DNA from: Acetobacteraceae bacterium
Lineage (GTDB): Bacteria > Pseudomonadota > Alphaproteobacteria > Acetobacterales > Acetobacteraceae
DNA: 5,517 nucleotides
Reading direction: 5' to 3'
Assembly (NCBI GenBank): GCA_947446625.1
Contig: CANFIE010000288.1
Coordinates: 1-5,517 of the forward strand
Shown: positions 1 to 5,517 of the stretch, one piece after another
Layout of the letters: the number at the start of each line of letters is the position of its first letter
Position numbering within the stretch: position 1 is the first letter of the stretch
Position numbers and translations under genes: made by a program
Notes under the pieces: model-generated
Told to the model about the DNA's origin: nothing
Database searches by the model: none
The model's input: the letters and a program-made list of their open reading frames with translations, nothing else

Positions 1-31
1 AGAGCATCCAGACTGCGCTGAATTCGCGATC

Positions 32-35
32 AGGA
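32..35 (+). promoter_or_regulatory. Ribosome binding site deciding the lysR-type gene start
   Basis: AGGA lies 8 nt before the GTG at 44 but only 2 nt before the TTG at 38. This favours GTG as the start codon. The first 31 bases of the window are too short to identify the gene's promoter. Confidence 0.5.
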
Positions 36-43
36 CCTTGCCC

Positions 44-955
44 GTGGAACTGCGCCAGCTGACAACCTTTCTGGCGGTGGCCGAGCAGGGCAGCCTGCGC
101 CGTGCCTCGGCCCGGCTGCGCGTGGCCGAGACGGCGCTGAGCCGGCAGTTGCGGCTGCTGGAGCAGGAGTTTGGCGTGGCGCTGTTTCGCCGCCATGGCC
201 GGGGCCTGGCGCTGACACCGGATGGGGTGGCGCTGCGCGAGCGGCTGGTGCCGCTGCTGAACGGCCTGGCGCAGTTGAAGACCGATCTGCAATCCCGCAG
301 CGGCGAAGTTGCCGGCCAGGTGACGCTGGGCCTGCCCTGGCTACTGCTGGAGCGGCTGAGTACCGCGCTGGCGCGGCGGTTCATTCGGCTCTACCCGGCG
401 GTGAATATTCGCTTCATCGGTGGCTTTGCCGACCATCTGCGCGAAGCCCTGCTGGGTGGTGAGGCGGATGTGGCGCTGCTGTTCGACCCGGCGCCGGCGG
501 CGGCGCTGCTGCTGCGGCCCTTGCTGAGCGAGCCGGTGATGCTGATTGCCGCGCCCGCCGCCGGCTACCGGCTGGACCAGCCCGTGCCGTTCCGCCAACT
601 GGCCGGGGTGCCGCTGGTGCTGCCCAGTCCGCGCAATCCCTTCAGGCAACGCATTGAGGCGCTGGCCGCCGCGCAGGACGTGCCGCTGAACCTGCGCTTT
701 GAGGCCGAGGCGCTGGCGCCGCAGAAGGCGCTGGTGCTGGAAGGGGTGGCGGAGATGCTGGGTTCGGTGGAGGGGGTGCGGCAGGAATTGGCCGCGGGCA
801 CGCTGTGCGCGGCGCCGCTGAGCGCGCCGGAGGTGGTGCGGACGCTGTACCTGGCCGAGCCGCGCGACCGCCCGCTTTCCCGCGCTGCAAGCCTGCTGGC
901 CGAGGCGGTGATGGCGGAGATCCGGGGCGAGGTGGCGGCTGAACTTCCTGGTTGA
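44..955 (+). CDS. LysR-type transcriptional regulator, likely regulator of the adjacent transporter
   Basis: A 303-residue DNA-binding regulator, normal length for the LysR family. The N-terminus (MELRQLTTFLAVAEQGS) and the winged helix-turn-helix at about residues 5-60 are typical, with the LSRQLRLLEQEFGVALF stretch at 32-48 and the RGLALTPDG wing at 53-61. A linker helix (about 62-88) leads to the effector-binding domain starting at GQVTLG (91-96) and running to about 295. The recognition region reads VAETALSRQ (27-35), where relatives commonly have VxQpALSRQ, a small deviation. An upstream in-frame TTG at 38 lies only 2 nt from the AGGA at 32-35; the GTG at 44 has 8-nt spacing and gives the canonical MELRQL start, so it is preferred. 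The gene is co-oriented with, and 66 nt upstream of, the binding-protein gene, so control of the transporter is plausible but inferred. The effector is unknown. The effector domain loosely resembles the Nac/Cyn-like branch; this is only an impression. Confidence 0.93.
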   Translation: MELRQLTTFLAVAEQGSLRRASARLRVAETALSRQLRLLEQEFGVALFRRHGRGLALTPDGVALRERLVPLLNGLAQLKTDLQSRSGEVAGQVTLGLPWLLLERLSTALARRFIRLYPAVNIRFIGGFADHLREALLGGEADVALLFDPAPAAALLLRPLLSEPVMLIAAPAAGYRLDQPVPFRQLAGVPLVLPSPRNPFRQRIEALAAAQDVPLNLRFEAEALAPQKALVLEGVAEMLGSVEGVRQELAAGTLCAAPLSAPEVVRTLYLAEPRDRPLSRAASLLAEAVMAEIRGEVAAELPG

Positions 956-979
956 CTCGCAACCTCTCGGCGCTAGCAT
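952..979 (+). promoter_or_regulatory. Candidate sigma70-type promoter for the transporter operon
   Basis: TTGACT (952-957, 5 of 6 to the -35 consensus, overlapping the regulator's TGA stop) is followed after 16 nt by TAGCAT (974-979, 4 of 6 to the -10 consensus). A start near 986 would give a leader of about 35 nt before the binding-protein start codon. The DNA after it (985-1010) is clearly AT-rich compared with the rest of the window. There is no hairpin-plus-T-run terminator between the two genes, so read-through from the regulator is also possible. The hexamer match is visible; promoter activity is inference. Confidence 0.4.
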
Positions 980-1011
980 CCTTGGTAATAAGCTACAAAA
1001 ATATAAAAAAT

Positions 1012-1017
1012 GGGGAG
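1012..1017 (+). promoter_or_regulatory. Shine-Dalgarno for the solute-binding protein
   Basis: GGGGAG sits 4 nt before ATG 1022 and 10 nt before ATG 1028. It lies inside the reading frame if ATG 1010 were used, which argues against that longest start. The purine box follows an A-rich leader (997-1010), a usual setting for strong translation initiation. Confidence 0.6.
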
Positions 1018-1021
1018 CGCC

Positions 1022-2209
1022 ATGACGATGAATCGTCGCCAAATTCTGGCTGGATCCGCTGCTGGTATCGCCGCCATGGCCACGGGCCTGGCTGCCCCGG
1101 CGCTGGCGCAGAGCGAGCCGATCAAGATCGGCTACCTGCCGGCGCTCACTGGGCCAAGTTCGTCCACCGGCATTGGCATGACGCGTGGCACCGAGCTGGC
1201 GGTTGCCGCCATCAACAGCTCTGGCGGCATCAATGGCCGGCCGATCGAGCTCATCATCCGGGATACGCAGAGCGACCCGACCAAGGCGGTGAACGCGGTG
1301 GCGGAACTGACGCAGCGCCAGCGCGCCAGCCTGATCTGGGGGCCGCTGAATTCGGGCGAGGCGCTGGCCGCCACGCCGCTGGTGGCGCGCAATGGCGTGC
1401 CCATGGTGCACCCGTGCTGGGTGGATGAACTGATCGACGTGAAGAAATACCCCATGTCGTTCCGCAACGCGCCGACCAATACCCAGGTGGGCGGCGGTGC
1501 CAACCACTATGTGGTGGATGTGCTGAAGCTGAAGAAGGTGGCGGTGATCAGCGACACCACCGGCTATGGCACGGCCTCGGTGAATACCTATGTGCCGATG
1601 CTGCGGGCCAAGGGCGCCGAGGTGGTTTATTCCAACCATGTCGACGCGGCCAACCCCGACCTGCGGCCCGAGCTGATGCGCATGCGGGCGGCGGGCGCCG
1701 AGGTCATCATGCCCTGGAGCGTGAATGCCGGCTTCCTGTCGCGCATTCTCAACACGCGCGGCGCCATGGGCTGGGATGTGCCGGTGGTGGGGCAGACCAC
1801 GCTGGGTTCCGGCCAGACGCGGGCGCTGCTGGAGAAGCCGGAGTTCTGGAACCGGGTCTATTCCAACAACTTCCGCAATTGCTGCTACGCCAATGGCCAG
1901 TTGCCGGCCAGCGCGGCCGAGTTTGTCACCCGGCTGAAGGGCGCGCGGGTTGAGTTCAACGACACGCTGCTGTGGTGGGTGGCCAATGGCTGGGATGCCA
2001 TGTTCATCATTGCCGAGGCGCTGAAGGCCGCCGGTACCAAGGCGCAGGATGTGGTGAACCACTTCCAGCGGGTGAACCGCCGCCCCGGCGTGTTCGGCAC
2101 CATCAGCTGGACCGCTGACCAGCACAACGGCTTCCTCGACAGCGAAGTGGTGATGTGCGAGGTCAATTCGCTGCGCGACGGCGCCTTCAACCTGGCGCCT
2201 GGCTACTAG
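1022..2209 (+). CDS. ABC transporter periplasmic solute-binding protein, HAAT (Liv) family, with Tat-type signal peptide
   Basis: Binds the transported solute in the periplasm and delivers it to the LivH/LivM-type permeases encoded next. It has 395 residues from ATG 1022 (393 from ATG 1028, an equally possible start); family members are usually about 370-410. The N-terminus NRRQIL (4-9), a hydrophobic stretch (about 10-25) and APALA before Q30 form a signal peptide with a twin-arginine-type motif and a cleavage site after A29. There is no lipobox. Mature-region hallmarks are IKIGYLPALTG (34-44), INSSGGINGRPIEL, GPLNSGEALAATPLV, SDTTGYGTASV and the WWVANGWDAMFIIAEALKAAG helix, which fit the two-lobed Peripla_BP_6/type I fold. 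Four cysteines are seen in the mature part: 132, the adjacent pair 287-288, and 379. The ligand is not deducible; amino acids, amides and aromatic acids are all possible for this family. It is the first gene of the transporter operon. Confidence 0.92.
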   Translation: MTMNRRQILAGSAAGIAAMATGLAAPALAQSEPIKIGYLPALTGPSSSTGIGMTRGTELAVAAINSSGGINGRPIELIIRDTQSDPTKAVNAVAELTQRQRASLIWGPLNSGEALAATPLVARNGVPMVHPCWVDELIDVKKYPMSFRNAPTNTQVGGGANHYVVDVLKLKKVAVISDTTGYGTASVNTYVPMLRAKGAEVVYSNHVDAANPDLRPELMRMRAAGAEVIMPWSVNAGFLSRILNTRGAMGWDVPVVGQTTLGSGQTRALLEKPEFWNRVYSNNFRNCCYANGQLPASAAEFVTRLKGARVEFNDTLLWWVANGWDAMFIIAEALKAAGTKAQDVVNHFQRVNRRPGVFGTISWTADQHNGFLDSEVVMCEVNSLRDGAFNLAPGY

Positions 2210-2218
2210 AAGCCAGGC
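2197..2218 (+). promoter_or_regulatory. Perfect inverted repeat (RNA hairpin) at the binding-protein/permease junction
   Basis: GCCTGGCT (2197-2204) is the exact reverse complement of AGCCAGGC (2211-2218), separated by the 6-nt loop ACTAGA, which contains the TAG stop of the binding-protein gene. The downstream arm ends one base before the permease ATG at 2220 and covers its only purine-rich upstream bases. No T-run follows, so it is not a standard intrinsic terminator. Likely effects, by inference, are protection of the upstream message or lowered permease translation. Confidence 0.55.
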
Positions 2219-2219
2219 A

Positions 2220-3077
2220 ATGCTGGAATCGATTGTTTCGTACGGCCTCGCGATCGGGGCCGTCTACGCGCTCATCGGCATTACCTACAACGTCATGTAC
2301 TCGGCCTCTCGCGTGTTCAGCTTTACCGCTGGCATGCTGGGCATGCTGGGTGGCGTGCTGGGGGCGGTGTTCATCTCTCGGCTGGGGCTGAACGCGGCGG
2401 TGGCGCTGGTGCTGGTGCTGGCCTGCGGCGCGGTGATTGGCATGGTGACGGAGGTGCTGACGGTGCGCCCGGTGCTGAAGAGCATCGAGCAGCACCTTTA
2501 CGTGCTCTCCACCCTGGCCTTTGCGCTGATGGTGCAGCAGGTGACGGCGATTGAGTTCGGCACCGAGGCGCAGCCCTTCCCGGTGCTGGTGCCGATTGAA
2601 AGCGGCTGGCTGGACCAGAAATTCTGGCTGCCGCTGCTGGCTTGCGCCGTCACCATCGTGGGGCTGGAGTTGCTGTATCGGCGCACGCTGATTGGCCGCG
2701 CCTTTCTGGCGATTGCCGAGGACAGCTACGCCGCCCGGGCGCTGGGCCTGCCGGAGACGCGGCTGCGCCTGGCCTGCTACGCCATTGCCGGGGTGATTGG
2801 CGCGCTGGCCGGCTTTACCGGGGCGCAGATGCTGCTGGCCTATTTCGGCAACCAGGCCATCCTCAACTTCTATGGCTTTGTGCCGGTGGCGCTGGGCGGC
2901 ATGGGCTCGAACCGCGGTGCGGTGGTGGGCGGGCTGGCGCTGGGCTTGTTCCAGCAGGCGGCGGCGGTGATGTTCGGCGGCCTGCACGCGGCTATTGCGG
3001 TGTTCGTGGTGTTCATCGTGGTGCTGTTGCTGCGGCCTGAAGGCCTGGCCGGCGCGGTTTCGGGGCGGCGGGTATGA
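2220..3077 (+). CDS. livH: ABC transporter inner-membrane permease, LivH type
   Basis: One of the two membrane domains forming the translocation channel of a HAAT importer. It has 285 residues, at the short end of the usual 285-310. It is highly hydrophobic, with about eight predicted membrane segments. Family landmarks in order: YGLAIGAVYALIGITYNVMY (8-27); TEVLTVRP, matching the usual ER..xRPL segment; RRTLIGRAFLAIAEDSYAAR (154-173), the cytoplasmic coupling loop that contacts an ATPase; LGGMGSNRGAVVGG (225-238); and RPEGLAG (272-278) near the C-terminus. The usual NFAHGE-like motif is replaced by SFTAGM (34-39). The ATG is 10 nt after the binding-protein stop with only a weak ribosome site (AGG at 2215-2217 is very close), so translation may depend on coupling to the gene before it. 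It overlaps the next gene by 4 nt (ATGA). The symbol is by family; the true substrate is unknown. Confidence 0.93.
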   Translation: MLESIVSYGLAIGAVYALIGITYNVMYSASRVFSFTAGMLGMLGGVLGAVFISRLGLNAAVALVLVLACGAVIGMVTEVLTVRPVLKSIEQHLYVLSTLAFALMVQQVTAIEFGTEAQPFPVLVPIESGWLDQKFWLPLLACAVTIVGLELLYRRTLIGRAFLAIAEDSYAARALGLPETRLRLACYAIAGVIGALAGFTGAQMLLAYFGNQAILNFYGFVPVALGGMGSNRGAVVGGLALGLFQQAAAVMFGGLHAAIAVFVVFIVVLLLRPEGLAGAVSGRRV

Positions 3078-4846
3078 GCGGCGTGGCCTCCTCTCAGCGC
3101 AAGCTGATGACCAGCCTGCCGTGGCTGGCACTTGGCCTGGTGGCGCTGCTGCTGCCGTTGTTTGATGACGCCTATGTGGGCGTTATCGCGCAGCGCGCCT
3201 TCATCTACTGGATTCTCAGCGCCGGGTTGAACCTGCTGGTGGGCTTTGCCGGGCAGATTGCCATTGGCTGGGTGCCGATGCTGACGCTGGGCGCCTATAC
3301 CACCGCCGTGCTGACCGCCGGCACGGTGACCGAGGAGTGGAACGCTTATCTGGCGCTGGCTGCCGGTGGTGTGGTGGGGGCGGTGTTCGGCGTCATCATC
3401 GGGCTGCCGGCGCTGCGGCTGCGGACCTTCTACTTCGCCATGACCACGCTGGGCTTCACCACCATCACCACCCAGGTGGCGCTGGCCTGGAAGAGCGTGA
3501 CCGGCGGTGGCGTGGGCACGCCGGGGCCGGTGTTTCCTTGGCCGTTCGAGCCGGGCTGGGGGTTTTATTACCTCTGCCTGCTGCTGGCGGCGGTGGCTAC
3601 CTGGATGACCGCCAATGTGGGTGCCAGCCGCTTTGGCCGGGCGCTGATTGCGCTGCGTGATGCCGAGGTGGCGGCCGAGGCTTCGGGCATCGCCAAGCCG
3701 CGCTTGCTGGTGCTGATCTTCCTGCTGGCCGGGGCGCTGGGTGGGGTGGCTGGTGGGCTATTCGCCTCGCTGCAATCCTACATCACGCCCGATGCCTTCA
3801 GCTTTGAGATGTCGGTGCTGTTCTTCATCGCCATTCTGATTGGTGGGCGTGGTTCCATATTGGGGCCGGCGCTGGGCACCATCATCCTGACGGCGCTGCC
3901 GGAATTCGCCGCACCGCTGGTGCAGTGGTCCACCTTCCTCTACGCCGCGCTGCTGCTGCTGATTGTGCTGATCATTCCGGGTGGCATTGCCGCGCTGCTG
4001 GATTTCAGCAACCGGCGGCCGCTGCCGCAGCACCGCGAGATTCTGCCGCAGCCAAGCCTGCTGCGCGCCGTGCTGGGGCGGCAACAGGCGCCGCAGCAAC
4101 TGGATTTGCGCGGCATCGAACTGCACTTTGGCGGTGTGCGCGCCATTGATGGCATCGATGTCAGCATCAAGGGCGGTGAGGTGCATGGGCTGATTGGCCC
4201 GAATGGCAGCGGCAAGACCACCACGCTGAATGTCATCTCGGGCTATTACCGGCCCACGGCTGGTACGCTCAGCCTGGATGGCGGCGCGCTGGCGGCCGAG
4301 GCGCCGCCGCTGCGTGCCGCCCACCGCATTGCCCGCACCTTCCAGACACCGCGGCTGATCGGCGATGTCTCGGTGCTGGAGAATGTGATGATTGGCGGCA
4401 CGCTGGATGGGCGGGCGAGCTTTGTGGAATCGCTGCTGACCCTGCCGCGCCACCGCGCGGACGAGGTGACGCTGCGCGCCGCCGGGTTGCAGGCGCTGGC
4501 GGCGGTGGGGCTGGATGCGCTGGCCGAGGTGCGGGCGGACCGGCTGCAGCATAGCGAACTGCGCTTCATGGAGATTGCCCGGGCGTTGATGCTGCGGCCG
4601 GCGTTTTTGCTGCTGGATGAGCCGGCCGCGGGGCTTTCGGCGGAGGAGATTCGCCGGCTGGGTGCGCTGATCAAGGCGATCAGCCGTGAAGGCGTGGCGG
4701 TGCTGCTGGTGGAACACCATGCCGACCTGATCTTCGACATCTGCGACCATGTGACCGTGCTGAATCTCGGTAAGGTTCTCGCGGCTGGCACGCCGGCTGA
4801 AATCCGTTCGCACAGGGAGGTGGTCAGTGCTTACCTCGGCGCCTGA
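3074..4846 (+). CDS. livM-livG: Fused ABC transporter permease and ATP-binding protein, LivM-LivG type
   Basis: A 590-residue single chain combining the second channel-forming permease with one cytoplasmic ATPase. The LivM part (about 1-315) has multiple membrane segments, the GLNLLVGFAGQIAIG motif, RTFYFAMTTLGF (117-128), the coupling loop GRALIALRDAEVAAEASGI (188-206) and GGRGSILGP (257-265). A polar Pro/Gln/Arg-rich linker (about 317-342) joins the LivG part (343-590). That part has Walker A GPNGSGKTT (375-383), Q-loop FQTPRL (Q424), Walker B LLLDEP with D515/E516, H-loop histidine 548 in VEHH, and the LivG-like C-terminus VVSAYLGA. The signature motif is degenerate: LQHSE at 491-495 where LSGGQ or a LivG variant such as LxYGQ is expected. 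The frame is continuous with no frameshift, and both halves keep their other key motifs, so this is a genuine fusion; such fusions are known in alphaproteobacterial Liv systems. The start overlaps livH (ATGA) and the end overlaps livF by 20 nt. Confidence 0.93.
   Translation: MSGVASSQRKLMTSLPWLALGLVALLLPLFDDAYVGVIAQRAFIYWILSAGLNLLVGFAGQIAIGWVPMLTLGAYTTAVLTAGTVTEEWNAYLALAAGGVVGAVFGVIIGLPALRLRTFYFAMTTLGFTTITTQVALAWKSVTGGGVGTPGPVFPWPFEPGWGFYYLCLLLAAVATWMTANVGASRFGRALIALRDAEVAAEASGIAKPRLLVLIFLLAGALGGVAGGLFASLQSYITPDAFSFEMSVLFFIAILIGGRGSILGPALGTIILTALPEFAAPLVQWSTFLYAALLLLIVLIIPGGIAALLDFSNRRPLPQHREILPQPSLLRAVLGRQQAPQQLDLRGIELHFGGVRAIDGIDVSIKGGEVHGLIGPNGSGKTTTLNVISGYYRPTAGTLSLDGGALAAEAPPLRAAHRIARTFQTPRLIGDVSVLENVMIGGTLDGRASFVESLLTLPRHRADEVTLRAAGLQALAAVGLDALAEVRADRLQHSELRFMEIARALMLRPAFLLLDEPAAGLSAEEIRRLGALIKAISREGVAVLLVEHHADLIFDICDHVTVLNLGKVLAAGTPAEIRSHREVVSAYLGA
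4814..4820 (+). promoter_or_regulatory. Strong Shine-Dalgarno for the livF GTG start
   Basis: AGGGAGG lies 6 nt before GTG 4827, inside the end of the preceding gene. It is the best ribosome site in the window and fixes the livF start in the absence of a nearby in-frame ATG. Confidence 0.75.
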
Positions 4847-5517
4847 GACAGCTCCGCTGCTGCAGTTGCAGGGCGTAGCCGCCGGCTATGGCAGCATTGG
4901 CGTGCTGGCGGGGATCAACCTGCATATCCGCAAGGGCGAAATTGTTGCCCTGCTGGGGCCGAATGGCGCGGGCAAGAGCACGCTGCTGAAGGCGATTTCC
5001 GGATTGTTGCCACGCAGCGGCAGCATTCGGTTTGATGGCGTGGATATCTCCAACGCCGGGCCGCGCGAGACGGTGCGGCTGGGGCTGGTGCATGTGGTGG
5101 AGGGGCATCGCGTCTTCACCCAGCAGAGCGTGCACGACAACCTGCTGCTGGCCGGCTATGGCCTGCCGCGGGGCGAGATCTCGGCCCGGGTGGAGGAGGC
5201 GCTGGGCTTCTTCCCCGAGATTGCCGCCAAGCGCGCCGACCGTGCCGCCACGCTTTCCGGTGGGCAGCAGCAGATGCTGGCGGTGGCGCAGGGGCTGGTG
5301 CGGCGGCCCCGGCTGCTGATGCTGGACGAGCCTTCGGCCGGGCTTTCGCCGGTGCTGGTGGACCGGGTGCTGGCGGCGGCGGCGCAGCTGCGGGAGGCCG
5401 GGACCGCAGTGCTGCTGGTGGAGCAGTTGATTGAGAAGGCGGTGGCGCTGGCTGACCGGGTTTATGCGTTGGCGCGCGGCTCGGTCGTGCTGGAGGCGGG
5501 CGCCAGGGAGGCCGGCC
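4827..5517 (+). CDS. livF: ABC transporter ATP-binding protein, LivF type (3' end outside window)
   Basis: The second cytoplasmic ATPase of the importer, expected to pair with the LivG half of the fusion. 230 residues are visible with no stop; LivF proteins are usually 233-240, so only a short C-terminal tail is missing. Motifs: Walker A GPNGAGKST (44-52), signature LSGGQQQML (143-151), Walker B LMLDEP with D167/E168, D-loop region SAGLSP, and VEQ (198-200), with Gln at the H-loop position as in E. coli LivF. The usual VPEGRxxF segment reads VVEGHRVF (90-97). GTG at 4827 is preferred because AGGGAGG precedes it by 6 nt and the product begins MLTSAPETAPLLQLQGV, directly before the first conserved strand. 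The 20-nt overlap with the fusion gene points to translational coupling and balanced ATPase production. It is assigned LivF rather than LivG by the short NBD, the VEQ motif and the gene order. Confidence 0.94.
   Translation, partial: MLTSAPETAPLLQLQGVAAGYGSIGVLAGINLHIRKGEIVALLGPNGAGKSTLLKAISGLLPRSGSIRFDGVDISNAGPRETVRLGLVHVVEGHRVFTQQSVHDNLLLAGYGLPRGEISARVEEALGFFPEIAAKRADRAATLSGGQQQMLAVAQGLVRRPRLLMLDEPSAGLSPVLVDRVLAAAAQLREAGTAVLLVEQLIEKAVALADRVYALARGSVVLEAGAREAG

Noticed and set aside
1002..1007. TATAAA as a -10 element
   Set aside because: Good hexamer match but no -35 at proper spacing, and transcription would start at about 1013, within or after the ribosome site.
1010..1021. Longest start (ATG 1010) for the binding protein
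   Set aside because: It would place the only good Shine-Dalgarno (1012-1017) inside the coding sequence and has only A/T-rich DNA before it; ATG 1022 or 1028 fits both the ribosome site and the Tat-type N-terminus.
341..2125. 594-codon open frame on the minus strand
   Set aside because: It lies antisense to the regulator and the binding-protein gene, both with clear family motifs. Its translation is rich in His, Arg, Gln and Gly without any recognisable domain, as expected for the reverse of GC-rich codons.
2197..2218. Hairpin as a Rho-independent terminator
   Set aside because: No T-run follows and the next gene of the same operon starts 2 nt later, so termination would be self-defeating; kept as a regulatory or mRNA-stability candidate instead.
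2331..2361. Near-tandem repeat of GGCATGCTGG
   Set aside because: It encodes the Gly/Met/Leu-rich membrane segment GMLGMLGGVLG of LivH; explained by codon repetition rather than a functional DNA repeat.
2187..3131. 314-codon minus-strand open frame opposite livH
   Set aside because: Low-complexity His/Gln/Arg product mirroring hydrophobic livH codons; no ribosome site or domain.
3454..3473. ACC/ATC triplet run
   Set aside because: Encodes Thr/Ile residues (TTITT) in a membrane helix of LivM; ordinary low complexity.
4703..4711. Several GCTGGTGG (E. coli Chi-like) octamers on the + strand, such as here
   Set aside because: They arise from Leu-Val codons in GC-rich genes, and the E. coli Chi sequence is not expected to act in this kind of organism.
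3758..4813. 351-codon minus-strand open frame opposite the LivM-LivG fusion
   Set aside because: Antisense to conserved ATPase motifs; composition typical of a shadow frame.

Overview
The window is a high-G+C (roughly two thirds by eye) proteobacterial segment. It carries one co-directional gene cluster on the + strand: a LysR-type regulator followed by a full branched-chain/hydrophobic amino acid (HAAT, 'Liv') family ABC importer. Codon use is uniform with strong G/C third positions. The Tat-type signal on the binding protein and the LivM-LivG fusion suggest an alphaproteobacterium, perhaps of the Acetobacteraceae/Rhodospirillales kind. That placement is inference from style, not from any marker gene.

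Layout: 44-955 LysR-type regulator (GTG start preferred); 956-1021 short, locally AT-rich gap with a candidate sigma70-type promoter; 1022-2209 periplasmic solute-binding protein with a twin-arginine-type signal peptide; 2197-2218 perfect 8-bp hairpin spanning that gene's stop codon and ending just before the next start; 2220-3077 LivH-type permease; 3074-4846 LivM-type permease fused to a LivG-type ATPase; 4827-5517 LivF-type ATPase, running off the right edge and lacking only its last few residues. The genes are packed tightly: 10-nt gap, 4-nt overlap, 20-nt overlap. This indicates one operon with translational coupling.

Working model: the binding protein captures a small solute in the periplasm. 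The LivH and LivM membrane domains form the channel. The LivG half (tethered to LivM) and LivF form the ATPase dimer. The LysR protein is the likely local regulator. The substrate cannot be read from sequence; the family includes importers of branched-chain and other amino acids, amides, urea and aromatic acids.

The system is of a known type. The points that deserve a second look are the degenerate ABC signature in the LivG half (LQHSE instead of an LSGGQ-like motif), which with LivF's Gln H-loop predicts an asymmetric ATPase pair; the hairpin at the binding-protein/permease junction; and the Tat-type export signal with an unusual Cys-Cys pair. I found no RNA genes, mobile elements, CRISPR arrays or clear terminators.
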